Of a stretch of DNA of 64,000 nucleotides, positions 42,848-52,704 are shown piece after piece. A program made the translations under genes and the position numbers. The first letter of the stretch is position 1; each line of letters starts with the position of its first letter. This DNA comes from Rebecca billardiae RCC1528 (Eukaryota; Haptophyta). The DNA lies in contig OZ251244.1 in NCBI GenBank assembly GCA_965240325.2, forward strand, positions 1,302,001 through 1,366,000, given 5' to 3'. The notes beneath the pieces were generated by a model. It made no database searches. It worked only from the letters and a program-made list of their open reading frames with translations, and was not told the origin of the DNA.

Positions 42848-43259
42848 GCTCACGCCTCGCCGCTCCCGCCGTGCGCGCTCGCGCCCCGCCCGCGGCCGTC
42901 CGCCGTCTCGTGTTCGCGCGCAGCCGTCTCGCTCGCCCGCGGCCCCCGCGTCCGCGCCCCGTGTGCGCCCAAGCGGCGGCGGCGACCAGTGGCCAAAGCG
43001 ACATCAAGTACGAGTACCCCTGCGGCCGCCGCGCCAAAAGCCCGGAAAGTGGAAATGGCGCCACAGCTTTGGTGGACCGCGTGCAGATGAGAATGGCGCG
43101 CGCGGCTTCGCGCTTTGGCGCTTTTCTCGCCGCGTCCGGGGCTTTTTTCCCGCGCATGTCCGGCGCGTTTCGTCGTAAGTACTAAGTACGCGGGAGTTCG
43201 CGCTTGTCGCGCGGCGCAGCGCCCGCACGGTGGCGAGCGGTCAGCACAACGGCCGCACG
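42848..43259. promoter_or_regulatory. divergent promoter region, cyclin (-) / FAM221-like (+)
   Basis: Only 412 bp separate the two start codons, so the promoters must be shared or overlapping. AAGTACTAAGTAC near 43,176-43,188 is an AT-rich direct repeat (AAGTACT, AAGTAC) about 75 bp upstream of the plus-strand ATG. No further element can be assigned. Confidence 0.5.
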
Positions 43260-44495
43260 ATGGTCGCCGCTGCCAGCGCCGGCGGCAACGGCCGCACGAT
43301 CGTGCGCGTCTCGTGGGTGAATCGGGAGGGCCGGCCGTGCATCAACGCGACGCCCGAGGTGCGTTCACGCCCGCACGCGTGACCACCCAGGCGCGCGCGC
43401 CCGCCGCACGCACCGCGCGCGCGCCGCCCGTCGCCCCGCGCGCCGACCGCGCGCGAATGCTGTGCGCGCCGCCGCCGTCGCGCGCGGGCAGACGTGGTGC
43501 TTCTGCGGCCACCGCTTCAAGGTGCACGACGAGGCGGCGGGGTACCGCTGCCGCACCGCCGGGTGCCCGTGCGCGCAGTACAGCGTCCACGTCGCGCAGG
43601 GCGCATGGTGCGCGCGCGCGCGCGCGCGCGCGCACGCGCCCCTCCTTGACACAGACGGTCCTTGACAGGGGGTCAAACCCGACACTCACCGCCCGCCGCG
43701 CGCCCGGCACGGCCGCGGCACGCGTGCAGGCAGGTGCGCTGCCGGTGCAAGCACAAGCACACCGACCACGACCCCGCCGACCCGCGCCGCCGCTGCCGCA
43801 AGCTCGTCGGCGCCAAGCCGTGCCCGTGCTCAGGGTTCGACTCGCCCTATGTGTGCGTCTGCGATCGGCCGTGGGCCGAGCACGCGACCGTGGCGCGCGA
43901 GGTGGCGGCGGAGCTGCCGGCGCTGGACGGCGGCGCGGAGCCGAGCGCCGCGGACGCCCTCCCGCCCGCGCACACCGCCGCGCTCACGCTCGACGACGTG
44001 CAGCGCGGTGCGGGCGCGTGGGCGTCGCGCGAGCGGCAGGCGCTGACCCTAACCACCCTCAGCCCTAACCCTAACCTAGCGGCGGCCGCGGCGGCGCCCA
44101 GCGCGGACGGCGGCGGAGGAGGCGAGGGCGGCGCGCAGGCGACGGCGCGCCCGCCCGCCGGCGCGCTCGCCTCTCTCAAGCGCCGCGGCGGCGGTGGCGC
44201 GGGCGCGCAGCGCGGCGGCGCGCCCGCGCAGCCGCCAAACCGCGCGGCGCCGCCGCCGGCGGGCGGCCGACGCTCCTCCCGGCCGGAGTCGGCGGGTGAG
44301 GCGGGCGGTAGCGTGGCGCTGGTGGTGGGCGGTGGCGTCCTCGCGCAGTTCAGCGGCAACGGCGAGTGGTACGCCGCGCGCGTGCTGCGCGTCCTCGGCG
44401 GCTCGGGCGCGGAGGCGCGCGTGCGCGTGCGCTTCGAGGACGACGGCGTCGAGGAGACGGTGGGCGCGCACCAGCTCCGGACTCTCCACCGCTGA
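43260..44495 (+). CDS. FAM221-like Cys/His-rich protein with C-terminal Tudor-like domain
   Basis: join(43260..43358, 43492..43607, 43730..44495), 326 residues. Both introns are GTGCG...GCAG. The FAM221 signature runs across exons 2-3: TWCFCGHRFKVHDE, then YRCRTAGCPCAQYSVHV, joined to VRCRCKHKHTDHDP, CRKLVGAKPCPCSGFDSPYV and CVCDRPWAEHATV. These have the repeated C-x-C and (G/K)HxxxxH spacing of that family and should bind zinc. After a low-complexity linker comes GVLAQFSGNGEWYAARVLRV, then RVRVRFEDDGVEETVGAHQL, a Tudor/SGF29-like beta-barrel pattern. Molecular role unknown. A further 72-nt GT-AG intron at 44,008-44,079 is possible because it would leave the frame unchanged. Confidence 0.75.
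44045..44079. repeat. telomere-like CCCTAA tract in FAM221-like gene (in frame, or an unspliced mini-intron)
   Basis: ACCCTAACCACCCTCAGCCC followed by TAACCCTAACCTAG reads in frame as LTLTTLSPNPNL. It also forms the 3' half of a candidate 72-nt intron with donor GTGCGGG at 44,008 and acceptor CCTAG at 44,079. Confidence 0.8.
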
Positions 44496-45302
44496 GTCCG
44501 GACGAGCTGGGATAGATCCGCTTCGGAGGTCGAGTCGGCCCGAGGCTGCCGCAGCGGGGTGTCCGGCGCGGCACCGCGCTCGGCGCTGGCCGTTGCGGCG
44601 CGCCACCCGGCTGTCTGGTTATATTCGAACACGTCATCGTCACGTGGGCGTGGTTACTACAGCTAGTCATCACTGGTCCGGGCCCCTGTAATATATCTGC
44701 ATCTGGAACCGATCAGGGCGGATGCTGCTTCCGATGATCGACGATGACGACAGTGACTGATGGCTCACGGGCGGACGATGACGACGACTCGGCGGCGTCG
44801 GGCGTGCCCGCGAGGCCTGGATGAGGGCTGCAGCCGCCTCGCGGGCTCGCGGCGCGGCCGGCGCGCGCCAGCGCCGGTCGTCGCCCTCGATCCACCGCCG
44901 CGTGACCGTCGTCCACAAAACGTCGTCGTCCGAACTCTCCGACTCTGGGCGCCCGCGAGTGTGAGACGATGGCGGCCTCAGCCGCGATGACGCGGATGAC
45001 GATAGACAGAAATTAGCGCGCCGAAAAATGATGTTATTAGTACTGGCGAATTGTGGAGCCCCACTGTCGGTTGGGGAAGCCGTGTGTCACTCGGCATGCC
45101 TGGGGTAGCATATCACACATAAGGGCTGGCAAGTGGCTGAGTCAGCGAACATCGCCGAGCGCACATGCATGGTTCCTCGCCGGATCATCCGGATTCCGGA
45201 TCGCGAACCGATCCGCCCCTTCTTCGATCGTAGATTCGTGATTGGCCTGATCATGCATGCGCGATCTGGCGATCGAGCGAGACGGCGGCGACGACGCTCA
45301 TC
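44496..45302. other. intergenic, no supported gene
   Basis: The region between the FAM221-like gene and the ATP-grasp gene, with mixed GC content. A CGGATCATCCGGATTCCGGATCGCG patch near 45,180 is locally palindromic. No gene is supported. Confidence 0.5.
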
Positions 45303-46979
45303 ATGCGCGTCGCGCTACTGCTGCTGGCAGCTCAGCTCGCTGCCGGCCAGCCCGCCGCTGGCATGCGCGGAGAGCTCGCCTGGGGCAGCCAGTCGAATGC
45401 GAGCGACGCGGTCGCGCCCCTGGCCGGCTCGCGTCCCGCGCGTACCGACTCGGCGAGCGCCAGGTGCCGCTCCGTCCGGAGCAGCGGCGCCTCGCGCGTG
45501 CTGTTCGTGTACGCCCTCGACATGCCGGGGATTCTGGCCACTCTGAGTAGCTTCGCCGAGAGTGGCTGGCAGATCGGCATCCTCACGCAGCACTGCGCGC
45601 CGCTCGTCCCCCGCTACTTGTGCCCGTTCGAGTCGATGCCCGCGCGCTCGCGAGCGGCGCTGCCCTTCTCGCGGCAGACGTTCGGCCCGCCGACCATGGC
45701 GGACGTCACGCAGGCGATCGCCGACTTTGGGCCGTCCCTCGTCATGCCGCACCTGGCGATGACGTCGCAGCTGCTCGTGCAGGCCTATCGGAGCGTCGAA
45801 GGCAGCGCGGACCCCAAATGGCAGCGCGTGGCGACGGTGCTCCGCTGCTCGCTGCCCCTCGCGCGCGCGCACTGGAGCTCCCTCGGCATCAAGTCGGCGA
45901 TGCTCGAGATCGCACGGCGCGCGGGGGTGCGAGTGCCGCGCACGGTGGCCGTGCCCGCGACGGGGGCGCGCGACGAGCTGCTGCAGCAGGCGCTCGCGCT
46001 CGCGCCGGCGCTGCTCAAGACGGACACCGACGGCTCCGGACACGGCGTCACGATCTGCGCGACGCGCGAGTGCGTCCGCTCGATGCTCGGCGTGTACGCC
46101 CTGCGCAGGGTGCCGTGCACCGTGCAGCAGTACGCCAACGGCACGAACATCGCCTTCAACGCCGTCTTCCTCGACGGCAAGATGGTCGCGGGCTTCGCGC
46201 AGGCGCCGCTCGCCACGTTTGGAGCCAAGGGCATGTCGGTCGTGAGCGTCACCATGAACGCGCCCGATGCGGCCGCCGGGCTCGCCGCGCTGGCCAAGGC
46301 GCTCGGCTACACCGGCGTCGCGGCGGCCGACTTCCGCATCGACGCGTCCGGCCGGGCGTTCATGACGGACCCCAACTTCCGCAACAACGCAAACGCGGCG
46401 CTCGACGGCGCGGCGCTCGGAGCCGGCATGAGCCTCCCGCTGCGGCTCCGGCTCGCCCTCGAGGACGAGGCGGGCCGAGCGAAGGATGGCGGCGGCGTGT
46501 GGGCAGGCGCGCTGCACCTCGGCCGCTCGCTCGCGTACGCGCGCTACCAGCCGAGCTTCGGCCTGCTCGACCTGATGCTGTGCGACGACGTGTACGTGCC
46601 TGTGCAGTGGCGGTTTCACAGCGCAGTGGCGAGCATGGCGCGCGCGCAGCCGCTCGCCGTCGATCGTGCCGCGTGCGAGATCCGGTCGGCGACGGCCAGA
46701 TCCGGCCGCGGCGGCGCGACGCTGCGCCAGATGTGCTCGGCTCCGAGCGGCTCGCATCCGCACTGCTCGGGCGTGTGCACGCCGCTCCGCGTGCGCACGC
46801 CCGCCTACACGCCAGCCGACCTGCCGATGCTGTGCAGCGCCGCGGCAGGCGGGTGGCGCGAGCGGCACACCAACTGCGCGCTCAGGGCAGGCCGCCCGAA
46901 GCTGAGCCTGAAGCAGCGCGAGGTGCGCTTCTGCAAGTACGACCGCGGGCCGGCGCACACGGCCGCTGACGCGAGCTGA
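45303..46979 (+). CDS. secreted or lumenal ATP-grasp family ligase with Cys-rich C-terminus
   Basis: A protein of 558 residues, intronless. A clean signal peptide (MRVALLLLAAQLAAGQPAAG) starts it. A Rossmann-like pre-domain follows (RVLFVYALDMPGILATLSSF and GPSLVMPHLAM). The ATP-grasp fold shows IKSAMLEIARRAGVRVPRT, the ATP-binding LLKTDTDGSGHGVTI with Lys239, then VQQYANGTNIAFNAVFLDGK and ADFRIDASGRAFMTDPNFRNN, where Asp356 and Asn358 fit the metal-binding D-x-N. It should ligate a carboxylate to an amine or thiol using ATP; the substrate is unknown. The last ~130 residues contain at least six cysteines, which suits an oxidising compartment. An ATP-dependent ligase with a secretion signal is unusual. 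Confidence 0.75.
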   Translation: MRVALLLLAAQLAAGQPAAGMRGELAWGSQSNASDAVAPLAGSRPARTDSASARCRSVRSSGASRVLFVYALDMPGILATLSSFAESGWQIGILTQHCAPLVPRYLCPFESMPARSRAALPFSRQTFGPPTMADVTQAIADFGPSLVMPHLAMTSQLLVQAYRSVEGSADPKWQRVATVLRCSLPLARAHWSSLGIKSAMLEIARRAGVRVPRTVAVPATGARDELLQQALALAPALLKTDTDGSGHGVTICATRECVRSMLGVYALRRVPCTVQQYANGTNIAFNAVFLDGKMVAGFAQAPLATFGAKGMSVVSVTMNAPDAAAGLAALAKALGYTGVAAADFRIDASGRAFMTDPNFRNNANAALDGAALGAGMSLPLRLRLALEDEAGRAKDGGGVWAGALHLGRSLAYARYQPSFGLLDLMLCDDVYVPVQWRFHSAVASMARAQPLAVDRAACEIRSATARSGRGGATLRQMCSAPSGSHPHCSGVCTPLRVRTPAYTPADLPMLCSAAAGGWRERHTNCALRAGRPKLSLKQREVRFCKYDRGPAHTAADAS

Positions 46980-47234
46980 TTCGGTCAACACCCGTGGCAG
47001 CACTCACGCCGCTGGACGGAGCGACGACGGCGAGCGGCGGTATCAGCAGCAGCGCCACTGATGACGATGGTTGATGGCCTGGTGCGGCGGCGTGTGGCTC
47101 GCGAATGCTGCGATCGACCTCTGCTCGAACGACTGCGCGGCAGCCGACACCGGTTTCGACCGGGCCCGGCTGGCGACTAGCCGGAGCGGACCACCCGCTG
47201 CACCAGGCCGCCCAGCTTTCATCAATCGCCGAAG

Positions 47235-48815
47235 ATGCACCCGACGAGCGCTCCCGCCGGAGGGCAGCGGCGCGAGGCGGGTCAAGCGCCCGTGACGCGG
47301 CTGGCCGAGCTGTCGCCCGCGGCGATCACGCGCATCGTCGGCTTCCTCGACTCGGCGCGCGACCTCGCGGCGGCCAACGCCACCGCGCGCCTCTTCCGCG
47401 GCGCGCCGGTCGAGGCCGCGCTGCGCAAGCGCTCGCTGCTGCGCGGGCACGCGCGCGCGCTGCCGGCGGCGCTGCCCGCGGCCGCGCGCACGTGGACGGA
47501 GGAGCTCTTCGCGCGCGAGGCGGTCCACGCGCTCGCGTGCGCGCACTCGCAGGTCGCCGTCGCCGGCCGCAGCTACGGCAGCGCCGCGCGCTCGTCCGCG
47601 TTTGCCGACGCGGCCGGCGGCGTGTACACGTGTGGCGAGGAGTTCTACGTGGCGCGGATCGGCGTGGCGCCGCAGCTGCGCTGCCCGATCCCGCTGGGGC
47701 ACTCGGACCCGACCGACGCGCCGCCGGTCGCCGTGCCGCGCCGCGTGCCCTCCCTCGGCGCGGTGCGCGTGCGCGCGCTCGCCGCGGGCGACGGACACCT
47801 GCTCGCGCTGAGCGCCGCCGGCGCCGTGTACAGCTGCGGCATGGACGACTGCGGCCAGCTGGGCGTGGGCGACGTGGGCTGGGCGCGCGCGTTCACGCCG
47901 GTGGTCGCGCTCGCCGCCGTCGACTGCGCCGTCGGCATCGCCGCCGGCTACTTCCACTCGCTCGCGCTCGGCGCGGGCGGGTGCGCGTACAGCTGGGGCG
48001 ACAACCAACGGGGACAGCTCGGCCACGGCGACACGGAGCCTCGGTTCGCGCCCAAGCGCGTGGCGGCGGTGGAGGGCGTGCGGCTCGGCGGGCTCGCGGG
48101 CGGGCTGGCGCACACGCTGCTGCTCGGCGTGGCCGGCGAGGTCTACTCGTGCGGCGAGGGCCGCTCGGGCCAGCTCGGCCACGGCAGCCGCGCGGAGCGG
48201 CGCGCGCCGACGCGCGTCGCGGCGCTCGCGGGCGTGCGCGCCGTGCACGTGAGCGCGGGCGAGGAGCACAGCCTGGTGGTGGACGCGGAGGGGCGCGTGC
48301 ACGGCTTCGGCGACAGCGGGGGCAGCGGGCGGCTCGGCGGGGTCCACGCCGAGCACGCCGACCGGCTCACGCCCAAGCCCATCCAGGCGCTCGCGTCCGT
48401 GCGCGCGGTGTGCGCGAGCGCGGGCAACATGGCATCGGCCGTCGTCGGCGCGGACGGGCGCGCGCACACGCTCGGCGACAGCCTGCGCTCCCAGCTCGGC
48501 GCGGTGCCGGTGGCCACGGGGCCGGAGCAGAGCCGCGCGACGGTGCCGCCGATCGGGCACGTGGTCGGCGTCTCGCTCGGCGAGAACCACGCGCTCTTCG
48601 TTACCGCCGACGGGGGCGCGTACTCCCTCGGCGGCTGCTCGGCCGCGCTCGGCCACGGGCTCGAGCTCAGCATGGCGCACGGACTGAGCGGGGTGCTGGG
48701 CGAGCCGAGGCGCGTCGCGGAGCTGCCGCCGCTGCGCCGCGTGCGGGTGGCGGCGGCGGCGGCGGCGGCGCCGGCCGAGCGAGCCGAGGGCGCGCCGGAG
48801 GGCGTGGCGCAGTGA
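47235..48815 (+). CDS. F-box-like / RCC1-repeat protein (copy 3, divergent)
   Basis: A protein of 526 residues, intronless. The F-box-like start is RLAELSPAAITRIVGFLDSA then RDLAAANATARLFRG. RCC1 repeats include GMDDCGQLGVGDVG, WGDNQRGQLGHGDTEP, GEGRSGQLGHGSRAE and GDSLRSQLG. It is clearly homologous to the copies at 16.5, 18.5 and 50.9 kb but more diverged, and its fifth blade (GDSGGSGRLGGVHAEHADRL) carries an insertion. The frame is intact. It is probably an older member of the family, with the same inferred adaptor or scaffold role. Confidence 0.83.
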   Translation: MHPTSAPAGGQRREAGQAPVTRLAELSPAAITRIVGFLDSARDLAAANATARLFRGAPVEAALRKRSLLRGHARALPAALPAAARTWTEELFAREAVHALACAHSQVAVAGRSYGSAARSSAFADAAGGVYTCGEEFYVARIGVAPQLRCPIPLGHSDPTDAPPVAVPRRVPSLGAVRVRALAAGDGHLLALSAAGAVYSCGMDDCGQLGVGDVGWARAFTPVVALAAVDCAVGIAAGYFHSLALGAGGCAYSWGDNQRGQLGHGDTEPRFAPKRVAAVEGVRLGGLAGGLAHTLLLGVAGEVYSCGEGRSGQLGHGSRAERRAPTRVAALAGVRAVHVSAGEEHSLVVDAEGRVHGFGDSGGSGRLGGVHAEHADRLTPKPIQALASVRAVCASAGNMASAVVGADGRAHTLGDSLRSQLGAVPVATGPEQSRATVPPIGHVVGVSLGENHALFVTADGGAYSLGGCSAALGHGLELSMAHGLSGVLGEPRRVAELPPLRRVRVAAAAAAAPAERAEGAPEGVAQ

Positions 48816-49300
48816 CCGCCATCACAGACACAGGCGGCTGACGCAGACGACAGCCGTGACGGGCGTCGCTCGGAGCCGCCGCCGCGCCGCGGCTGAGGCC
48901 TCAGCCCGGAGGCATCTGACGATGGCGCAGGCGGAATGCGGTGACGACGGCAGCAGCGCCTCGCAGGGCCATGCTCGGCCCGGCGTCTGACGTTGCGCTC
49001 GAAGCGTCACGAGTACCAGTCTTACTCATTGTAGTGGCCCGCCAGAACTTCCGCCGATCAAACTAGCGCTGCTACTCCGAGCAGCGCCGACGTTACGCGC
49101 GGGCTCCGCAGAAATCCGGTATCATAGCTACCAGCGCTCCCGACCGGACGCGCGGACCGCGCGCAAGGCGCTCGTTCGTGGCCACTTCCCTATGGATTTC
49201 CTAGTCGCCGCGCAGTCTGAATACGGGATTTGGAACGGCCGCCACACAGCACACAGTGGTGAGCACCACCGAGCATCCGCCGACGACCCAACGCGCGGGA
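48816..49300. other. intergenic, no supported gene
   Basis: The 3' side of the RCC1 gene and the upstream region of a small spliced gene. A frame with ATG at 49,192 runs into the downstream gene's exon 2, but it reads through the intron sequence and its translation is Arg-rich. I prefer the spliced start at 49,301. Confidence 0.5.
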
Positions 49301-50025
49301 ATGGCGATCCTCAAAGAGTGCGCGCGCGGGTGCGGCGCGCGCGCGGCGTGGCGCTGCGCGCTGACGCTGGTCCCCTCCCACCCTCGCTCGCCCGCGCGCG
49401 GCGCAGCTACGCTGAGCACGAGGGCGCGGACGAGGGCGCGCGCGCCGCGGTCGACGGCGTCCCAATCGACGGGCTGCCCACGGCCATCGCGGTGCCCGTG
49501 GGCGCGGCCGGCGAGGCCGCGGCGTCCGACGCCGCCGGCGCGGAGCCCGCGGCGGAGGAGGACGCGCGCGCCCTCGTCGAGCGGCGCAAGCTCGCCGCCG
49601 GCGTCGTGGGCGCCGCGGGCGGGCTGCTGCTGACGGGCAACATGCTGTGCTCCGCGCTCGCGGGCGGCGCGGCTGCGTACGCGACGACGATGGAGGGCGA
49701 CGTGGGCGCGGCCGCGCGGCGCGTGGCGGACGGCGCGGCGGAGACGTACGACAAGGCGCGCGCCGCGATGCGCGAGCGCGGCGTCGGCGGCGCCGCCCGC
49801 GTCGCCGCCGGCGCGGCGCGCTCGGCCGCTGTGGACGTGGACGACCGACTTGGGCTGAGCGCGCGCGCGGACGTGATCAAGCGCGACGTGGCGCGGAAGG
49901 TGGACGGGCTGCGCGGCGCGCGCGACGCGTCGCTCGTGGCCGCGGACGCCGCCGAGTCCGGGGCGGCGCAGCCCGCTGCGAGCGGCGCCGAGACGGCCGC
50001 TGGCAAGATGGCCGCCGCCGTATGA
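49301..50025 (+). CDS. small Ala-rich protein with hydrophobic segment and amphipathic helices, unknown function
   Basis: join(49301..49317, 49407..50025), 211 residues, with a very short 17-nt first exon. The 89-nt intron (GTGCGCGC...GGCGCAG) restores MAILKDYAEHEGADEGARA. The mature part has a short proline/valine segment (GLPTAIAVPVG), a hydrophobic Gly-rich stretch (LAAGVVGAAGGLLLTGNMLC then SALAGGAAAYATTMEG), and then amphipathic helices (AAETYDKARAAMRERGV, ADVIKRDVARKVDGLRGA). The Gly-rich hydrophobic hairpin followed by AYDKA-like helices resembles small conserved proteins of other algae, but I cannot name the family. It may associate with membranes. Confidence 0.6.
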
Positions 50026-50872
50026 GCCGCGGACTGGCTGGGGCAGCCACCAAGGGCAGTGGACCCGGCGCGGTCCTCGGACTGGCAGTCCGGTGCTGCC
50101 GCCACGGGGCGAGTCACAGCGCCCCGGGGGCAGCCGGCACCGTGTCCGCCGTCGGCCGCCTGCGGGCGAGCGCCGGTCCGCGGCCGCGCCGCAGTCAGTG
50201 CCACTATGAGACTCACCGAGGCCGCACTGCCCGGGCCCGGCGCCGGCGTGCCGCCGACCCTGCTGGCTGCTGCTCGACACGGTCGTGGCCGTTACTGTCA
50301 CACTGTGACTGGCCGTGGGTCCTGGACCTGAGGTCGCGGCATATCAGTCGTATACATGATGACGACGATATGATTAACATTATACGCCGCCGCCATATGC
50401 GGCCACCCGCGCCACTTAATTCGTCCTATCGCGCCGATCGCCTCATCAGCATCATATATATATATACTACATCTATCAGCACTGTCAGCAGACGCGCGCG
50501 GTAATAACGTAAACGGTTACGCCTACAGGCTACACGCCCACGGCTACACTCTACGACTACAGTCTGAGTGAGTACGACAAACTGTAGCGCGCGCAGCAGC
50601 GCGGAATGGCAGTAGAGTCGACGGTACCGAGCTCAGTTCACTCTGCTATCTGCATGCATGACGGCCACGGACAAGCGTCATCATCGTCAGGCTCAGAGTG
50701 CAGCGCGCCAGTCTTGCAGACATCATATACGCATCACATAGAATGCGTCCGCGTCTTCCGTCTCCGACCAGGTCTAAGGCAGTGCGCCACCCGCAGCCCT
50801 GCCCCCCTACGGGAGCCGGGCCGGGATGGAGCACCGCCTCGGCCTGGGGCGTATAGCAGCACATGCGCCCCC
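50026..50872. other. intergenic, no supported gene
   Basis: The convergent region between the small plus-strand gene and RCC1 copy 4. AT-rich patches with TATATATATA occur near 50,455. No gene is seen. Confidence 0.5.
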
Positions 50873-52348
50873 TCACTGCGAGGGCGGCCGCAGTGCGGCG
50901 ACGCGCGGGAGCCGCTCGATGCGCGTGGGCGTCCGCCAGGCGTCAGCCTCGCCGCCGTCGTGATTTGCTGCCATGCTCACACCGTGGCCGAGCGCGGCTG
51001 AGCGCTGGCCGCACGAGTGCACGCTGCCATCAGCGGCGACGTAGAGCGCATGCCAGTCGCCGATTGAGCAGCTGACCACGCGCACGTTCGCAAGGGAGTG
51101 CACGCGCGTCGGCAGCGTGATGCGGCCCTCGCCCTGGTGCCCCAGCTGGCAGTAGCGGTTGTCCCCGAACGTGTGCACGCTGCCGTCCGCGCCCAGCACC
51201 GCGCTGATGTCGCAGCCAGCGCCCGCGCGCACGGCGCGCACGCCCGCAAGGGCCTCCACGCGCGCGGGCAGCGAGAGGCGCTCGTGGTCACCATGGCCAA
51301 GCTGACCTGCATACGCGGCCCCGAACGAGTGCACGCCGCCCGCTACGTCCACCACCAGGCTGTGGTTAGAGCCCGCGCTCACGTGCACGGTGCGCACGCC
51401 CGCGAGTGCCTCGATGCGCGTCGGCGTGCGCTGATCACGCTGGTCGCCGTGGCCGAGCTGGCCATACGCGCCCGAGCCGCACGAGTAGACGGCGCCATCC
51501 GCCGATAGGAACAGCGTGTGCTCACCGCCTGCACCCACGCCGCCCACGCGCACGCCGTCCAGCGCCTCGATGCGCGTCGGCTCCCGCCGCTTCTTCGTGT
51601 CGCCGTGGCCGAGCTGGCCAAATTCGTTGAAACCCCAGCTGTACGCGCGCCCCGTAGCGGTAATGGCGAGGCTGTGCGCTGACCACGCAGAGATCCCCAC
51701 GATGAGTTCGCTCGCAAGCGCATCCACCTGCGTGAACGTGCCCCGCGCCGCCGCGTCCCCCAGCCCAAGCTGGCCGTCCCAGTTGTGGCCGCAGCTGTAC
51801 ACGGCGCCGGCGTCGCTCAGCGCGAGCACGTGCCCAAAGCCGGCCGCGACCGCGACCACGCGCACGCCGTTGAGGGAGGCCACGCGCGTCGGCACGCTTA
51901 CGGGCTGCCAGCCCGCGTGGCCAATAGCCACGTGCGTACGGAACTCGCCTGTCGGCTGCCAGTTGACATCGTCGCACACCGCCTCCTCGCCGCACGTGTG
52001 CAGCCCGCCCTCTGCGTGCACAAACGCGCTCAGGCGCGAGCGTATGAGGCCCATCCCACCAGCAGCCACGGGCAGCGCGTGTGCCTGCGCCAGCTTGAGC
52101 ACGCCCTCAAGCGCGAACAGCTCCTCGGACCACGTGCGCACGCCCGCTGGCAGCGCGCTGGGCAGCGCGCGCTCGTGCCCACGCGCGCGAGCGCGCTCGC
52201 GCAGCGCGTGCTCGACCGGCGAGCGGCCACCGGGCGCGCCGCGGAAGAGGCGCGAGGCGGCGTTGGCGGCAGCGAGGTCTTGCGGACGATCGAGCGCGAG
52301 CAGGATGCGCTCGACGACCTCGGCAGGGAGCTCCGCAATCGTCGTCAT
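50873..52348 (-). CDS. F-box-like / RCC1-repeat protein (copy 4, inverted)
   Basis: A protein of 491 residues, intronless, from the ATG at 52,348 (MTTIAELPAEVVERILLAL). It is very close to copies 1 and 2 despite lying over 30 kb away in the opposite orientation. It shares AAANAASRLFRGAPGGRSPV, WSEELFA, and RCC1 repeats NWDGQLGLGDAAARG, GFNEFGQLGHGDTKKR, GAYGQLGHGDQRDQ and DNRYCQLGHQGEGR. The C-terminus ends RLPRVAALRPPSQ. The intact frame and high similarity suggest recent dispersal or gene conversion. The frame remains open 29 codons upstream, but without similarity to the other copies. Confidence 0.85.
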   Translation of the reverse strand: MTTIAELPAEVVERILLALDRPQDLAAANAASRLFRGAPGGRSPVEHALRERARARGHERALPSALPAGVRTWSEELFALEGVLKLAQAHALPVAAGGMGLIRSRLSAFVHAEGGLHTCGEEAVCDDVNWQPTGEFRTHVAIGHAGWQPVSVPTRVASLNGVRVVAVAAGFGHVLALSDAGAVYSCGHNWDGQLGLGDAAARGTFTQVDALASELIVGISAWSAHSLAITATGRAYSWGFNEFGQLGHGDTKKRREPTRIEALDGVRVGGVGAGGEHTLFLSADGAVYSCGSGAYGQLGHGDQRDQRTPTRIEALAGVRTVHVSAGSNHSLVVDVAGGVHSFGAAYAGQLGHGDHERLSLPARVEALAGVRAVRAGAGCDISAVLGADGSVHTFGDNRYCQLGHQGEGRITLPTRVHSLANVRVVSCSIGDWHALYVAADGSVHSCGQRSAALGHGVSMAANHDGGEADAWRTPTRIERLPRVAALRPPSQ

Positions 52349-52704
52349 CCTCGACGCGCAGGCGCACACGGGGGAAGAGGACGACGGTTTGCCGGTCCTG
52401 AAGATCTTCCGACTTGTCACTTGCCGCCCTTGCATCGAGCTAGTCGTCGACTACCCGGACATTCCGATCGACATAAGTCCACGGGCGGCTTCGTAATGAC
52501 GACGCTCGTCGACACGCATGGTCACGTGCGCAGCCACAAGCCAGTCATGAGACTACAGTCAGTCACCGTCGAGTAGGCCGCCAGTAACATCGTCACTCAT
52601 CAGTATAGTGTCAGTTACGATATAAGGCGGATTCGTTCGCGGCGGGAACGACGTATGAGCATACACAGCACCGTCTGAGCAGACGACCGGCGCGCCCGTT
52701 ACCG
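52349..52704. other. intergenic, no supported gene
   Basis: The upstream region of RCC1 copy 4 and 3' side of the MFS gene. Less GC-rich, with no gene features. Confidence 0.5.
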
